A program made the position numbers and the translations under genes. Below, piece after piece: positions 18,697-27,962 of a DNA stretch of 64,000 bases. The DNA is from Caballeronia sp031450805 (GTDB lineage: Bacteria; Pseudomonadota; Gammaproteobacteria; Burkholderiales; Burkholderiaceae), in assembly GCF_031450805.1 (NCBI RefSeq), contig NZ_JARTVY010000005.1, positions 647,502 through 711,501 of the forward strand. Reading direction: 5' to 3'. The notes under the pieces are model-generated. The model was not told the origin of the DNA, made no database searches, and saw only the letters and a program-made list of their open reading frames with translations. Positions within the stretch are counted from its first letter, which is position 1, and each line of letters opens with the position of its first letter.

Positions 18697-19446
18697 ATGC
18701 TTCCACCGTCACTCATGCATAACTGGCTCGACCCCCGCTACATCGCGTGGCTCGGACAGGGCTTCGCCGTCACGCTGCTGCTGTCCGCCTGCGCCTCTGT
18801 TTGCGCGACGCTGCTGGGCTTCGTGATCGCCATCGCCCGCACCGCACGCAATCCGATGATCGCGCGCGCCGCTGCGCTCTATGTCTTCGTGTTCCGCAAT
18901 TCGCCGCTGCTCGTGCAACTGCTTTTCTGGTACTTCGGCGCAGCGGCCCTGTTGCCCGCCGACTGGATGACATGGCTCAACACGCCGCATGCGGTATCGT
19001 TCGGAAGCCTTACGTTGCGATGGCCGAGCTTCGAACTCTTCGCGGGATGGATCGGCCTCACGTGCTACACGACCGCGTTCATCGCGGAAGAATTTCGCGC
19101 CGGCATGCGCGGCGTGAGCGTGGCGCAGGAACAGGCGGCCGCTGCGCTCGGCATGGGGCGCTACATGACCCTGCGTCACGTGATTCTGCCGCAGGCGCTC
19201 TCCATCGCCACGCCGCCGCTCGCGGGCCAGTACATGAATGCCGTGAAGAATTCCTCGCTCACGATGGCGATCGGCGTCGCGGAACTATCGTATATGTCGC
19301 GTCAGGTCGATACCGAATCGTTCAAGACGTTCGAAGCGTTCGGCGCGGCCACGCTGCTTTACGTGCTGACCATCGCGATCATCGAAGTGGCACTCGTGCT
19401 CTGGCAACGCACCGGCGTGCGCGCATTGCAGCGAGGCCACGCATGA
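18697..19446 (+). CDS. amino-acid ABC transporter permease 1 (HisM/GlnP family)
   Basis: A 249-residue inner-membrane protein with about five helices: FAVTLLLSACASVCATLLGFV, a second helix near YVFVFRNSPLLVQLLFWYFG, and the typical HisM cytoplasmic loop EEFRAGMRGVSVAQEQAAAALGM followed by VILPQALSIATPPLAGQYMN, where the ATPase docks. The start is taken at ATG 18697; an in-frame ATG at 18715 is possible and neither has a clear ribosome site. It forms a pair with the next gene, whose ATG overlaps this stop. Together they make the membrane channel for the binding protein encoded upstream. Confidence 0.88.
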   Translation: MLPPSLMHNWLDPRYIAWLGQGFAVTLLLSACASVCATLLGFVIAIARTARNPMIARAAALYVFVFRNSPLLVQLLFWYFGAAALLPADWMTWLNTPHAVSFGSLTLRWPSFELFAGWIGLTCYTTAFIAEEFRAGMRGVSVAQEQAAAALGMGRYMTLRHVILPQALSIATPPLAGQYMNAVKNSSLTMAIGVAELSYMSRQVDTESFKTFEAFGAATLLYVLTIAIIEVALVLWQRTGVRALQRGHA

Positions 19447-20171
19447 GCGACTTCGCATGGCTTCCCACGTTGCGCTATCTGCTGCTCGGCGCATTCCCCG
19501 CAGGTCCGCTCGGCGGCGTCGCGCTGACGGTGGTGCTGTCGGTGTCGTCGGCGTTGCTCGCGGCCATCGCGGGTCTGGCGGGCGGCGTCGCGCTGGCCAT
19601 GACGCGCGGCATGGCGCATCTCGCATTGACCGCGATCGTCGCCTTCTTCCGCGCGATTCCGGTGCTGATGCTGATTTTCTGGACCTTCTTCCTGATGCCG
19701 ATTCTTCTGCACGTGAACGTGCCGGGTCTCGCGACCGTGATATGCGCGCTCGCGCTGATTGGCGGCGCGTATCTGTCGCATTCGGTCCATGCGGGCATCG
19801 TATCGGTGGGCGAGGGTCAATGGCAGGCTGCGCTGTCGCTCGGACTCACACGATGGCAGGCGTTGCGCGAAATCGTCCTGCCGCAGGCGGTGCGCGTGAT
19901 GATGCCGTCGTTCGTGAATCAATGGGTGTCGCTCATCAAGGATACGTCGCTTGCGTACATCGTCGGCGTGCCGGAATTCACGTTCCTCGCCAATCAGCTC
20001 AATAACCGGCTCATGGTGTATCCCGCGCAGATATTCCTGCTCGTCGGCGTCGTGTATCTGACGCTGTGCGGCGCGCTGCAATGGACGGCCAATCGCTTTC
20101 TCGTCGTCCGCAAGAAGCGAGCGCCGCGCAACGAGTCGCGCGCTGCGGCGACGATCCGGACCCGCGCTTAG
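19443..20171 (+). CDS. amino-acid ABC transporter permease 2 (HisQ/GlnP family)
   Basis: A 242-residue membrane protein with ALTVVLSVSSALLAAIAGLAGG as first helix, AFFRAIPVLMLIFWTFFLMP (the FRGTPL-like family region) and the docking loop SHSVHAGIVSVGEGQWQAALSLGL with IVLPQAVRVMMPSFVNQ. The ATG overlaps the previous stop (ATGA), indicating coupled translation. Its own stop codon (20169-20171) overlaps that of the convergent tauC-like gene by three bases. It is the second half of the heterodimeric channel of an amino-acid importer that lacks a local ATPase gene. Confidence 0.88.
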   Translation: MSDFAWLPTLRYLLLGAFPAGPLGGVALTVVLSVSSALLAAIAGLAGGVALAMTRGMAHLALTAIVAFFRAIPVLMLIFWTFFLMPILLHVNVPGLATVICALALIGGAYLSHSVHAGIVSVGEGQWQAALSLGLTRWQALREIVLPQAVRVMMPSFVNQWVSLIKDTSLAYIVGVPEFTFLANQLNNRLMVYPAQIFLLVGVVYLTLCGALQWTANRFLVVRKKRAPRNESRAAATIRTRA

Positions 20172-21043
20172 TGCCGGCCTTTCCAGGGTACGAGCCGGCG
20201 TTCGAGCGCACGCATGCCGAAGTCGAACACCCACGCGATAGCGCCGATCAACACGATGCCCATCACCACCACATCCGTGCGCAAGAAGCTCGATGCGTTG
20301 AGGACCATCTGCCCGAGGCCCGCGGTCGCGGCGACCATTTCCGCGGCGACGAGCGTGGTCCAGCCGAAGCCGACGGCGATTCTCAGGCCCGTGAGAATCT
20401 CCGGCAAGGCGGCGGGCAGCACGACATGCCACACGACTTGCCGAAAGTTCGCGCCGAGCGACCAGGCCGCATTGACCTGTTCGGCGGTCGCGCTTCGCAC
20501 GCCGGCTCGCGCGGCCATCGCGATCGGTGCGAAACATGCGAGCCAGATGACGACGATCTTCGCGGTCTCATCGATACCGAACCAGATCACGACGAGCGGC
20601 AGATACGCGAGCGGCGGCAGCGGCCGATAGAACTCGAGCGGCGGATCGAGCAAGCCGTGCGCAATGCGGCTCACGCCCATCAGCAGGCCGACCGGCACGG
20701 CCGTGACGACCGCGAGCGCGAAGGCGCCGAACACCCGGAACGCGCTCCATAACAGATGTTCGGACAGCGGCAGACCGCCTTGCAGGCGGCCATGCACGGC
20801 ATCGACGAACGCTTGCCACACGGCTTCCGGCGATGGCAGGAAGAGCGGCGGCAGCCAGTGCAGATGCGTGGCCGTCCACCACAGCGCGGCCATCGCGACG
20901 ACGCACGCGATGCTCCATGCGGCAGTCGGGCCTGCGCCCGGCATGCCGCGATATCGCGCGGGGCGCTGCCTGGCGGCGACAGTGCGCCCATGCGGCGTGA
21001 CTGCGCGATGAGACAGCGGCGCGTTCTGAACGGGCTGCGTCAC
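20168..21043 (-). CDS. tauC: TauC/SsuC-family ABC transporter permease
   Basis: A 291-residue inner-membrane protein of the taurine/alkanesulfonate/nitrate class: about 40 hydrophilic N-terminal residues, then six helices including AAWSIACVVAMAALWW, LPSPEAVWQAFVDAV, and the family docking loop around AAWSLGANFRQVVWHVVLPAALPEILTGLR. GTG at 21041-21043 is the likely start, because GGAGG lies 4 bases before it and it overlaps the tauB stop (ATGTGA). It ends the three-gene set tauA-tauB-tauC. The taurine assignment is a best guess; sulfonate, sulfate ester or nitrate importers look alike. Confidence 0.85.
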   Translation of the reverse strand: MTQPVQNAPLSHRAVTPHGRTVAARQRPARYRGMPGAGPTAAWSIACVVAMAALWWTATHLHWLPPLFLPSPEAVWQAFVDAVHGRLQGGLPLSEHLLWSAFRVFGAFALAVVTAVPVGLLMGVSRIAHGLLDPPLEFYRPLPPLAYLPLVVIWFGIDETAKIVVIWLACFAPIAMAARAGVRSATAEQVNAAWSLGANFRQVVWHVVLPAALPEILTGLRIAVGFGWTTLVAAEMVAATAGLGQMVLNASSFLRTDVVVMGIVLIGAIAWVFDFGMRALERRLVPWKGRH

Positions 21044-21819
21044 ATGGCCTCCGCGACGGGACGATGCAGCCGGCGCGTGAGGCGCTCGCGCCATTCGATG
21101 AACGCAGGCGACGACTTCACCGCGCGCGCATCGCGGTTGCGCACGTATTCGCGCGAGAACGGCAGTTCATGCACTTCCTCGATGCGCCCGGGCCCCGGCG
21201 TCATCAGCACGAGCCGCGTGGCGAGGAACAACGCTTCCTCGACGCTATGCGTGATGAAGAAGACCGTCTTCGCGGTGCGCGACCAGACATCCAGCACCAG
21301 CTCCTGCACGTTCTCGCGCGTGAGGGCGTCGAGCGCGCCCATCGGTTCGTCCATCAACAGGACTTCGGGATCGCTTGCCAGCGCACGCGCGATACCCACG
21401 CGCTGCTGCATGCCGCCCGACAACGCGTGGACTTTCGCGCGTTCGTATTGCGCGAGCCCGACGAGCGCGAGCGTGCGCCGCGCAATCTCCTGCCGCTCCG
21501 CACGCCTGACGCCGCGAAAGCGCAGGCCGAGCGCGACGTTATCGAGCACGTCGAGCCACGGCATCAGCGCATGTTTCTGAAACACGACGCCACGTTCCGC
21601 GCCCGGCCCGACGATGGCTTCGCCGTTGAGCGAGGCGTCGCCTTCGGTCGGCGCGAGGAAGCCTGCGAGGCAGTTGAGCAGCGTGGTCTTGCCGCACCCC
21701 GATGCGCCCAGCGCGACGACGAACTCGCCGCTGCCGATGTGCAAGTCGACGCCCGCGAGCGCGGGCGCGCTCGCGCCTTCATAGGTGACGCCGAGATTGC
21801 GGATCGAGAGCGATGTCAT
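21040..21819 (-). CDS. tauB: TauB/SsuB-family ABC transporter ATPase
   Basis: A 259-residue ATPase with Walker A GASGCGKTTLL, the Q-loop VFQKHALMPWLDVLDNVALGL, signature LSGGMQQRVGIARALA, Walker B VLLMDEPMGALDALTRE and the H-loop VFFITHSVEEALFLATRLVLM. The wording MPWLDVLDNVALGLRF and ELPFSREY is characteristic of the taurine/nitrate/sulfonate subfamily. Its ATG overlaps the stop of the binding-protein gene and its stop overlaps the start of the permease gene, so the three are translated as a coupled unit. Confidence 0.92.
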   Translation of the reverse strand: MTSLSIRNLGVTYEGASAPALAGVDLHIGSGEFVVALGASGCGKTTLLNCLAGFLAPTEGDASLNGEAIVGPGAERGVVFQKHALMPWLDVLDNVALGLRFRGVRRAERQEIARRTLALVGLAQYERAKVHALSGGMQQRVGIARALASDPEVLLMDEPMGALDALTRENVQELVLDVWSRTAKTVFFITHSVEEALFLATRLVLMTPGPGRIEEVHELPFSREYVRNRDARAVKSSPAFIEWRERLTRRLHRPVAEAM

Positions 21820-22856
21820 TTCGCGGCCTGTTGCACGAAGCGCGGATCGACGCCCGTCGAATAATCGGCGAGCACGTTCTGAATCGTGCCTTGCTGCTTG
21901 AGGAATTGCGCGGTCGCGGTAAGCGATCTGGCCGCGCCCGATTGCTGCCCGCCGCCGAGCCACGTCGGCGATGCCTGTTCGGCGGCGCTCGGGAACGCAT
22001 ACAGCGCGAGGCTCGCGGGAACGTCGGCGGCGGCCGCGCCGGATTCCTGAGCCACGGCCTGCACCTGTTTCGAGCCGGCGCTCCAGTCGGCTTTGTGATC
22101 GCGGTATTGGGCGTCGGTATCGGCGAGCACTTTCACGAGCCCGGCCATGAACGCGGCGTTGTCCTGCGCGAACTTGCGCGACGCGACGAAGCCGTCGAAC
22201 GTGGCCTTGCCGGTTTCCTTCGCGACATCGCCGGACGTGATCAGCACCTTGCCGTTCTGCTTCACTTTCGCGAGGACAGGGTCCCAGATATAGGTCGCAT
22301 CGATGTTCCCGCGCTCCCACGCCGCGGCGACTTCGGGCGGACGCAGATTGACGATCTTCACCGACGCGGGATCGACGCCTGCCTGCTGCAACGCGACGAG
22401 CGCATGAAAATGCGAGGTCGACACATACGGCAGGCCGAGCGTCTTGCCCTTGAGATCGGCGAGTCTGGTCACGCCCGAGCCGTTGCGCACGACGAGCGCT
22501 TCGGCGTCGTTGATGTTGTCGAGAATCCAGAAGAGCGACAGGTCGACGCCTTGCGACAACCCCGCCGCGATCGGGCTCGATCCTGCTTCGCCCAGTTGTA
22601 TCGATCCCGATGCGAGCGCACGAATGACATCCGCGCCGCTGCCGAGCTTGCGATACGTGACTTTGTAGCCGGTCGCCTTCTCGACCGCACCGCTTGCCTG
22701 CGCATAGCGCCACGGGACGACCATGTCCTGATAGCCGATCACGACTTCGCGCGTGTCGGCGCGCGCGGCTGCGGGCGTCGCGATGAGCGTGACGGTGATC
22801 GCGAATGAAAGCGCGCCGGCGATGGGCCGTGCGAGAAGGCGAAGCATGGATTTCAT
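21816..22856 (-). CDS. tauA: TauA/SsuA-family periplasmic binding protein
   Basis: A 346-residue exported protein: signal peptide (ALSFAITVTLIATPAAARA), then the type II binding fold with VVIGYQDMVVPWRYAQASG, YRKLGSGADVIRALASG, SIQLGEAGSSPIAAGLSQG, LKGKTLGLPYVSTSHFHAL and WERGNIDATYIWDPVLAKVK. This layout is that of taurine- and sulfonate-binding proteins. It starts a coupled tauABC-like operon, but no TauD dioxygenase or SsuD monooxygenase gene follows, so the sulfur-releasing enzyme must be elsewhere. The ligand is therefore uncertain. Confidence 0.85.
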   Translation of the reverse strand: MKSMLRLLARPIAGALSFAITVTLIATPAAARADTREVVIGYQDMVVPWRYAQASGAVEKATGYKVTYRKLGSGADVIRALASGSIQLGEAGSSPIAAGLSQGVDLSLFWILDNINDAEALVVRNGSGVTRLADLKGKTLGLPYVSTSHFHALVALQQAGVDPASVKIVNLRPPEVAAAWERGNIDATYIWDPVLAKVKQNGKVLITSGDVAKETGKATFDGFVASRKFAQDNAAFMAGLVKVLADTDAQYRDHKADWSAGSKQVQAVAQESGAAAADVPASLALYAFPSAAEQASPTWLGGGQQSGAARSLTATAQFLKQQGTIQNVLADYSTGVDPRFVQQAAK

Positions 22857-23009
22857 GGAGCGGGGCGAAGGTCGTGGACGAGCTTATGAATATAAGCACT
22901 TTGTCTGCCGCGGCTTCGAATGATTCGTGCGTAGCAAATCAGAACGCAGGTGCGTTGCTTGTGATGACTTGCGTGGCCGATGGCGCGTGGCCCCGGCGCG
23001 ATGCGGGGA

Positions 23010-25391
23010 CTATGGCCGTTCGTTCGGCGAACCGATCTTGCATGTGCCGTCGATCGACAACCCCAGCACTTGTTCCGGTGCAACCGGCCGGCTCAACAGG
23101 AAGCCTTGCACGAGGTCGCACGCAGACTCGCGCAGCAACTCGAGCTGACCCGTCTGCTCCACGCCTTCGGCGGTGACGCTGACACCGAGCGTGCGCGCCA
23201 TCTGGATAATCCCGCTCACGATGCTGCGCGTCGCGCGATCGTCCTGCAGCCGCGCGACGAACGACCGATCGATCTTCAGCGTGTCCGGCGAGAAATCCGC
23301 GAGATAACGCAGGCTCGAATAGCCGGTGCCGAAATCGTCGATCGCGATACGCACGCCCAGCGCCTTCAACGCGGACAACGTGCGCTGCGCGAGCGCGGGG
23401 TTCTCCATCAACGCGCTTTCGGTCAGCTCGACCTGCAGGCTCGACGCCGGCAACGCGTAGCGGCTCAGCGCATCGTTGACGACCTCGACGATCGCCGCAT
23501 CGCGCAACTGTCGCGACGACACGTTCACGGACACGCCGAGCGAATGCGCGCCCGCGCCTCGCCAGAGCGCGAGCTGGCGCAGCGCTTCGTCCATCACCCA
23601 TGCGCCGATCTCGTTGATGAAGCCCGTTTCTTCGAGGATCGGAATGAACACGCCCGGCGACACCAGCCCGCGCGTCGGATGCCGCCAGCGAATCAGCGCT
23701 TCGACGCTGCGCACTTCGAGCGTGCGCGGCTCGTGTATTGCCTGATAGTGCAGAAGGAACTCGCGTTTCGCGAGCGCGGCGGGCAAGTCGCGCTCCAGCT
23801 TGAAATCGACGATGCGCTCGGTCGACTCCTTGTCCGCGAACGAGAAGCCATTGCGGCCGGCCTTCTTCGCGGCATACATGGCGATGTCCGCGCTCGTCAG
23901 GAGCGTCTCGTGATCGGCGCCGTTCTCCGGATACACCGAGATGCCGATGGAGGCCGTGACGAACGCATCCGCGCGCGACGGTTCGGCGGATCGCGCGAGC
24001 GCGGCCAGAATATTCTTTGCGATGCCGGCCAGGCGTTGCTTGTCCGAAGCATCATCGATCAGGACCGCGAACTCATCGCCGCCGAGGCGGGCGAGAACGG
24101 CGTCGCGCGGCAACGCGGCCTGAATCAGTTCGCTCAGTGACTTGAGCAGACGGTCGGCGGCGGTGTGGCCGAGCGTATCGTTGAGCACCTTGAAGCGGTC
24201 GAGGTCGATGAACATCAGCGCAAACGCGGCGTTGCGCCGGCAACGCTCCTCGATCTGGAGCACGAGCGCGCCGCGGTTCGCGAGGCCGGTCAGCGAATCC
24301 GAGAAAGCCAGGCGGTCGAGTTCCGCGAGGCGTTCCTGTTCGACGGTGATGTCCTCGCTGATGCCGACGACGCGCACGACATTGCCGCTCGCATCGAGCA
24401 CCGGATTGCCGGTGCTTTGAATCCAGCGGACGCCTCCGGCCGGATGTTGAATGCGGTATCGCGCGCGGCCGCCGGTCTTGAGTTGCGCGATGCGGTGCAT
24501 CGCCGCCTGAAGCGTCGGCCGGTCCTCCGGCAACACGAGTTCGATCCATCCTTGCGGGCATTCGCGCATCGCTCGTGCGTCGATGCCGAAGACGGACTTG
24601 CAGCCCGCACTCACATGATGAAAGTAGCTGAAATCCGCGCTGTAAGAGTAGAAGCAGAGCCCGACATGCGCTTCCATTTCGGACATGAGCAGCTCTTTCG
24701 CGCGCAGGTCGGCGGCGAGTTCCGCTTCGTGCGTGATGTCGAGCGATGCGCAAAGGATCGCTCGCGTGCCGCCGCGGCCGTCGTCAATCGGGATCAGGCG
24801 CGATTGCCACGTCTTCGGCACGCCGGCCGTCGTCGGACACGATCCCACGAATGCGCTGCGCGAGCCGTTGAGCGCGGCGTCGAACGCGTTGCGGGCGGTA
24901 TTCGCCTCATCGCCGGACCAGAAGCCGAGCCAGTTCGCGCCGGCGAGTTGTTCGGGCCTGCTCGCCTGCATCAGTTCGGCGCCATATTCGGAGATGCGCA
25001 ACATGCGGCCGTCGGCGTCGAGCAGCTTCAGGCATTCGCGGTTGGCGTCGAGCAGGGCTTTGGCGAGCGCCGATGTCGCGTTCGCGCGCGCATGGTCACG
25101 TCGCGCGTGACGCAGCCCCGCCATGAGCACGAGCATGGCAGCGCCCGCGCCGATGCAGAAGGCCGCTTCCTCCGATACCGATGCCAGCGCGAACCAGGCC
25201 AGCGCCCACGCGCCCACGGCTGCGAGAAAAATCTGCGCGACGCTCGCGAGCGGCAGCGCCGCGGCGCTTCTCGTGCGCGTCGAGAGGAAGAACGACAGGA
25301 AACCCTGGTTACGGGCGGACGACGGGCTTCGCGGTGTATCGCCGCGAAAAGGGATGGCTGCCGAAGCTCCGGGACGAGTGGTTTGAGACAT
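23010..25391 (-). CDS. membrane PAS-PAS-GGDEF-EAL cyclic-di-GMP enzyme
   Basis: A 793-residue protein with two N-terminal membrane helices (about 48-92), a PAS domain (about 100-230, ending ILCASLDITHEAEL), a second PAS/PAC domain (about 240-360, IQHPAGGVRWIQSTGNPVLD, VVGISEDITVEQERL), a GGDEF domain (DSLTGLANR, FIDLDRFKVLNDTLGH, RLGGDEFAVLI) and an EAL domain with all usual motifs (SVEALIRWRHP, VNVSSRQL, VELTESALM, DDFGTGYSSLRYL, KIDRSFV, GVEQTGQLELL). No RxxD inhibitory site is visible before GGDEF. Both catalytic centres look complete, so the net activity is probably set by the PAS sensors. It stands alone, with 153 bases to the tauA-like gene. Confidence 0.93.
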   Translation of the reverse strand: MSQTTRPGASAAIPFRGDTPRSPSSARNQGFLSFFLSTRTRSAAALPLASVAQIFLAAVGAWALAWFALASVSEEAAFCIGAGAAMLVLMAGLRHARRDHARANATSALAKALLDANRECLKLLDADGRMLRISEYGAELMQASRPEQLAGANWLGFWSGDEANTARNAFDAALNGSRSAFVGSCPTTAGVPKTWQSRLIPIDDGRGGTRAILCASLDITHEAELAADLRAKELLMSEMEAHVGLCFYSYSADFSYFHHVSAGCKSVFGIDARAMRECPQGWIELVLPEDRPTLQAAMHRIAQLKTGGRARYRIQHPAGGVRWIQSTGNPVLDASGNVVRVVGISEDITVEQERLAELDRLAFSDSLTGLANRGALVLQIEERCRRNAAFALMFIDLDRFKVLNDTLGHTAADRLLKSLSELIQAALPRDAVLARLGGDEFAVLIDDASDKQRLAGIAKNILAALARSAEPSRADAFVTASIGISVYPENGADHETLLTSADIAMYAAKKAGRNGFSFADKESTERIVDFKLERDLPAALAKREFLLHYQAIHEPRTLEVRSVEALIRWRHPTRGLVSPGVFIPILEETGFINEIGAWVMDEALRQLALWRGAGAHSLGVSVNVSSRQLRDAAIVEVVNDALSRYALPASSLQVELTESALMENPALAQRTLSALKALGVRIAIDDFGTGYSSLRYLADFSPDTLKIDRSFVARLQDDRATRSIVSGIIQMARTLGVSVTAEGVEQTGQLELLRESACDLVQGFLLSRPVAPEQVLGLSIDGTCKIGSPNERP

Positions 25392-25503
25392 GTGCAGGCG
25401 ATACCGACGTGCGGTGGACGAGCAGCCGCTCGGCCCGAAGTGGCCGAGAGAGGCTATAGCTGGTTTACGTCGCGAAGGCGCGATGCTTTAGGGTGATCGC
25501 GCG

Positions 25504-25529
25504 AAGGATCGGCGGCAGCGCCGATCCTT
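25504..25529. terminator. hairpin downstream of the NTF2-like gene
   Basis: An 11-base perfect inverted repeat AAGGATCGGCG (25504-25514) and CGCCGATCCTT (25519-25529) with a 4-base loop, followed on the forward strand by TTTCC. It lies 18 bases past the stop of the reverse-strand NTF2-like gene and between it and the GGDEF-EAL start. Confidence 0.6.
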
Positions 25530-25546
25530 TTCCACACGGGGCCGCT

Positions 25547-25993
25547 TCACTGCGCCGCGTTCCACGTATGCGCGGTCGTGCGCCACTGTCCGTCGCTGCT
25601 CCTGGTCATCACCTTGAGCAGCACGCCCTGGTACTGCGTCTTCTTGCCGTCCTTATCGGCGACGGCGGTCCAGTTGGCGGTCTCGTACATGACGTTGCCG
25701 ACGCGGCGCGCATGAACCACATCCGTCGTGTGGTGGCCGACGCCTGCCTTGAAATAGCCGTCGAACAGTTTTTCGATATCGGCGCGGCCCTTGACCGTCT
25801 TGCCATTTCCCGGCGATACCACCGCGTTCTCGTCATACAGCGAGGCGAGCTTTTTCGCGTCCCCGCTGTTGAACGTCTTGTCCCAGGCCGCGTTGGCCTT
25901 TTCCACTGTCGCGTCTTCCGCGGCATGCACGGAATACGGCGCGGCCACGAACAGCGCTGCGCAGGCGCTCAGGCACGCAATCGTCTTCTTCAT
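25547..25993 (-). CDS. exported NTF2-like (SnoaL/DUF4440-type) protein
   Basis: A 148-residue protein: signal peptide (MKKTIACLSACAALFVAAPYSVHA) followed by one NTF2-like cone fold domain with VEKANAAWDKTFNSGDAKKL, ASLYDENAVVSPGNGKTVKG, IEKLFDGYF and a C-terminal WRTTAHTWNAAQ. The family contains small ketosteroid-isomerase-like enzymes and many binding proteins with no known activity; the substrate cannot be told. GGAGA lies 8 bases before the ATG at 25991-25993. It is a single-gene unit with a hairpin after it. Confidence 0.8.
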   Translation of the reverse strand: MKKTIACLSACAALFVAAPYSVHAAEDATVEKANAAWDKTFNSGDAKKLASLYDENAVVSPGNGKTVKGRADIEKLFDGYFKAGVGHHTTDVVHARRVGNVMYETANWTAVADKDGKKTQYQGVLLKVMTRSSDGQWRTTAHTWNAAQ

Positions 25994-26196
25994 CGCTTGT
26001 CTCCATGATTGTTTCGTCGTACGTAGAAGTACCGACAATGCGAGACGCTGCCGTAAGCGGCGTGCGGCGATGCCTGCAGTCTGTTGGCGCACGAAGTATA
26101 GAAAGCGCGCAACGGGGTAAGCAATTAAGGGAAGTTCGAGGCATGAACGTTCGCACGGCACGCACGGGACTTGCGCGTGCTGGCGATGCTGCGCGG

Positions 26197-26919
26197 CTAC
26201 TCCTGATAGACCGCCGACAGCACGTTTTCCGCATCCGCCTGCGCGTTGTCCAGTTGCACGAGGCTCGCATGACGCGCGCCGAGCGGATCGCGATTGATGA
26301 TCGCGGTGAGGATGGCCTTGTGACGGGGCAGCGAGAGCGCGTGCGTGTCCGGATGCCGGCTCGTCAGCTTGATCGACTCCGACAGCGCGAGCGACAGCAT
26401 ATGCCCGATGTACGTCAGCATGTCGTTGTGCGTCGCCGACATGATCGCGCGATGAAAGTCGAGGTCGGGTGCGAGCAGCGCTTCGGGCGTGTCGGCATGT
26501 GACATGCGCTCGAAGGCATCGCGAATGCGCGCGAGGTCGTCGTCCGTTGCGTTCGATGCCGCGAGCGCCGCCGCAGCCGGCTCGATGATTCTCCGCACGA
26601 CCAGCAGCGAGCGGAAGAACGCGCCTTCGTTCACGCTGTTCATGGTCCAGAAGAGCACATCGGGATCGAGCATGTGCCATTCGTCGCGCGGCCGCACGAT
26701 GCTGCCGAGGCGCGGCTTCGACAGCACGAGTCCCTTCGCGACCAGCACGCGCGTCGCTTCGCGCAGCACGGGACGGCTCACGCCATAGGCCTCGCACAGC
26801 TTGGCTTCCGCGGGCAACCGCTCGCCCGGTGCGAGCCTGCCGCTCACGATTTCGATGCCGAGCTCCTGCACGATGCGCGCGTGCATGCTCTTGCGGGGCA
26901 AGGGATGGCGATAGTCCAT
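26197..26919 (-). CDS. GntR/FadR-family regulator of the Ytf-type sugar importer operon
   Basis: A 240-residue regulator. The winged helix-turn-helix occupies residues 10-75 (LAPGERLPAEAKLCEAYGVS, RPVLREATRVLVAKGLV) and the FCD ligand domain the rest, with Asp/His residues of a metal site visible in DLDFHRAIMSATHN and LPRHKAILTAI. The wording WHMLDPDVLFW after the HTH is shared with sugar-acid regulators such as DgoR/LgoR. It is the last gene of the five-gene importer operon, 8 bases behind the yjfF-like stop, so it probably controls its own operon. The effector is presumably the imported sugar or a derived acid. Confidence 0.88.
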   Translation of the reverse strand: MDYRHPLPRKSMHARIVQELGIEIVSGRLAPGERLPAEAKLCEAYGVSRPVLREATRVLVAKGLVLSKPRLGSIVRPRDEWHMLDPDVLFWTMNSVNEGAFFRSLLVVRRIIEPAAAALAASNATDDDLARIRDAFERMSHADTPEALLAPDLDFHRAIMSATHNDMLTYIGHMLSLALSESIKLTSRHPDTHALSLPRHKAILTAIINRDPLGARHASLVQLDNAQADAENVLSAVYQE

Positions 26920-26927
26920 GCCGTTCC

Positions 26928-27962
26928 TCAGCGCGGGGCCGCGCGATGACCGAACGCGCGCTGCGAGAGGCAGAACACGAGCAGCAGCGCGCCTACCGCG
27001 ATCTTCGTCCACCAGGAACTGAGCGAGCCGTCGAACGAGATCAGCGTCTGAATGATGCCGAGCAACAGCACGCCGAAGAGCGTGCCGATCACATAGCCGA
27101 CACCGCCCGTCAACAGCGTGCCGCCGATGACGACGGAGGCGATTGCATCGAGTTCGAGCCCCATCGCGTGCAGGCCGTATCCCGACAGCATGTAGAACGT
27201 GAACAGCACGCCGCCGAGCGCCGAGCAGAAACCCGATAACGCATACGCGCCGATGGTCGCGCCGTGCACCGGCAGGCCCATCAGCAGCGCGGAGTGCGGA
27301 TTGCCGCCGACCGCATAGATGGAGCGGCCGAACGGCGTGTAATGCGCGACGAACACGGCGATGGCGAGGACCACGAGCGCAATGACCGCCCCGATGGACA
27401 GCGATGCATCGCTCGTCACCGGTATGCGGATCTGCGATACGGCCGCATACCACGGATGCGTGATGCTGATCGAATCGATGCTGATCAGATAGCACAGCCC
27501 GCGTGCGAGGAACATGCCGGCGAGCGTCACGATGAACGGCTGCAGCCTGAAGCGCGCGATCAGCCAGCCCATGAACGTGCCGAATGCGGTGCCCATCGCG
27601 AGGACAAGCGGAATGACCACGAGCGGATGCCAGCCCGCCTTCTCGACGAGCGCAGCGGAGACCATCGTGGTCAGCGCGATGACCGATCCCACGGACAGGT
27701 CGATGCCGCCCGACAGAATCACGAAGGTCTGTCCGACGGCGACGACGATCAGGAACGCGTTGTCGATCAGCAGATTGAGAAAGACCTGCGGCGAGAGAAA
27801 GCCCGTGTACATCGTCGAGCCGAGCACCGAGACGGCGATGAACAGGGCGATCGTCGCGGCGAGCGGCAAATAGCGGTTCTGCGCGCAATTGCGTCGCGGC
27901 GTGCCGCTGCCGTGATTCGGCGCGATCGGCACACTCGGCGGCTTTGGCAAGCGCGAATTCAT
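26928..27962 (-). CDS. yjfF: sugar ABC transporter permease, YjfF-like
   Basis: A 344-residue inner-membrane permease of the ribose/galactofuranose class (BPD_transp_2 family) with about ten hydrophobic segments. Family markers are FVILSGGIDLSVGSVIALT, FRLQPFIVTLAGMFLARGL, PFGRSIYAVGGNPHSALLMG and ASVVIGGTLLTGGVGYV. Its ATG shares a base with the stop of the previous permease gene (TAATG), so translation is coupled. With the ytfT-like protein it forms the channel of the importer. Confidence 0.88.
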   Translation of the reverse strand: MNSRLPKPPSVPIAPNHGSGTPRRNCAQNRYLPLAATIALFIAVSVLGSTMYTGFLSPQVFLNLLIDNAFLIVVAVGQTFVILSGGIDLSVGSVIALTTMVSAALVEKAGWHPLVVIPLVLAMGTAFGTFMGWLIARFRLQPFIVTLAGMFLARGLCYLISIDSISITHPWYAAVSQIRIPVTSDASLSIGAVIALVVLAIAVFVAHYTPFGRSIYAVGGNPHSALLMGLPVHGATIGAYALSGFCSALGGVLFTFYMLSGYGLHAMGLELDAIASVVIGGTLLTGGVGYVIGTLFGVLLLGIIQTLISFDGSLSSWWTKIAVGALLLVFCLSQRAFGHRAAPR

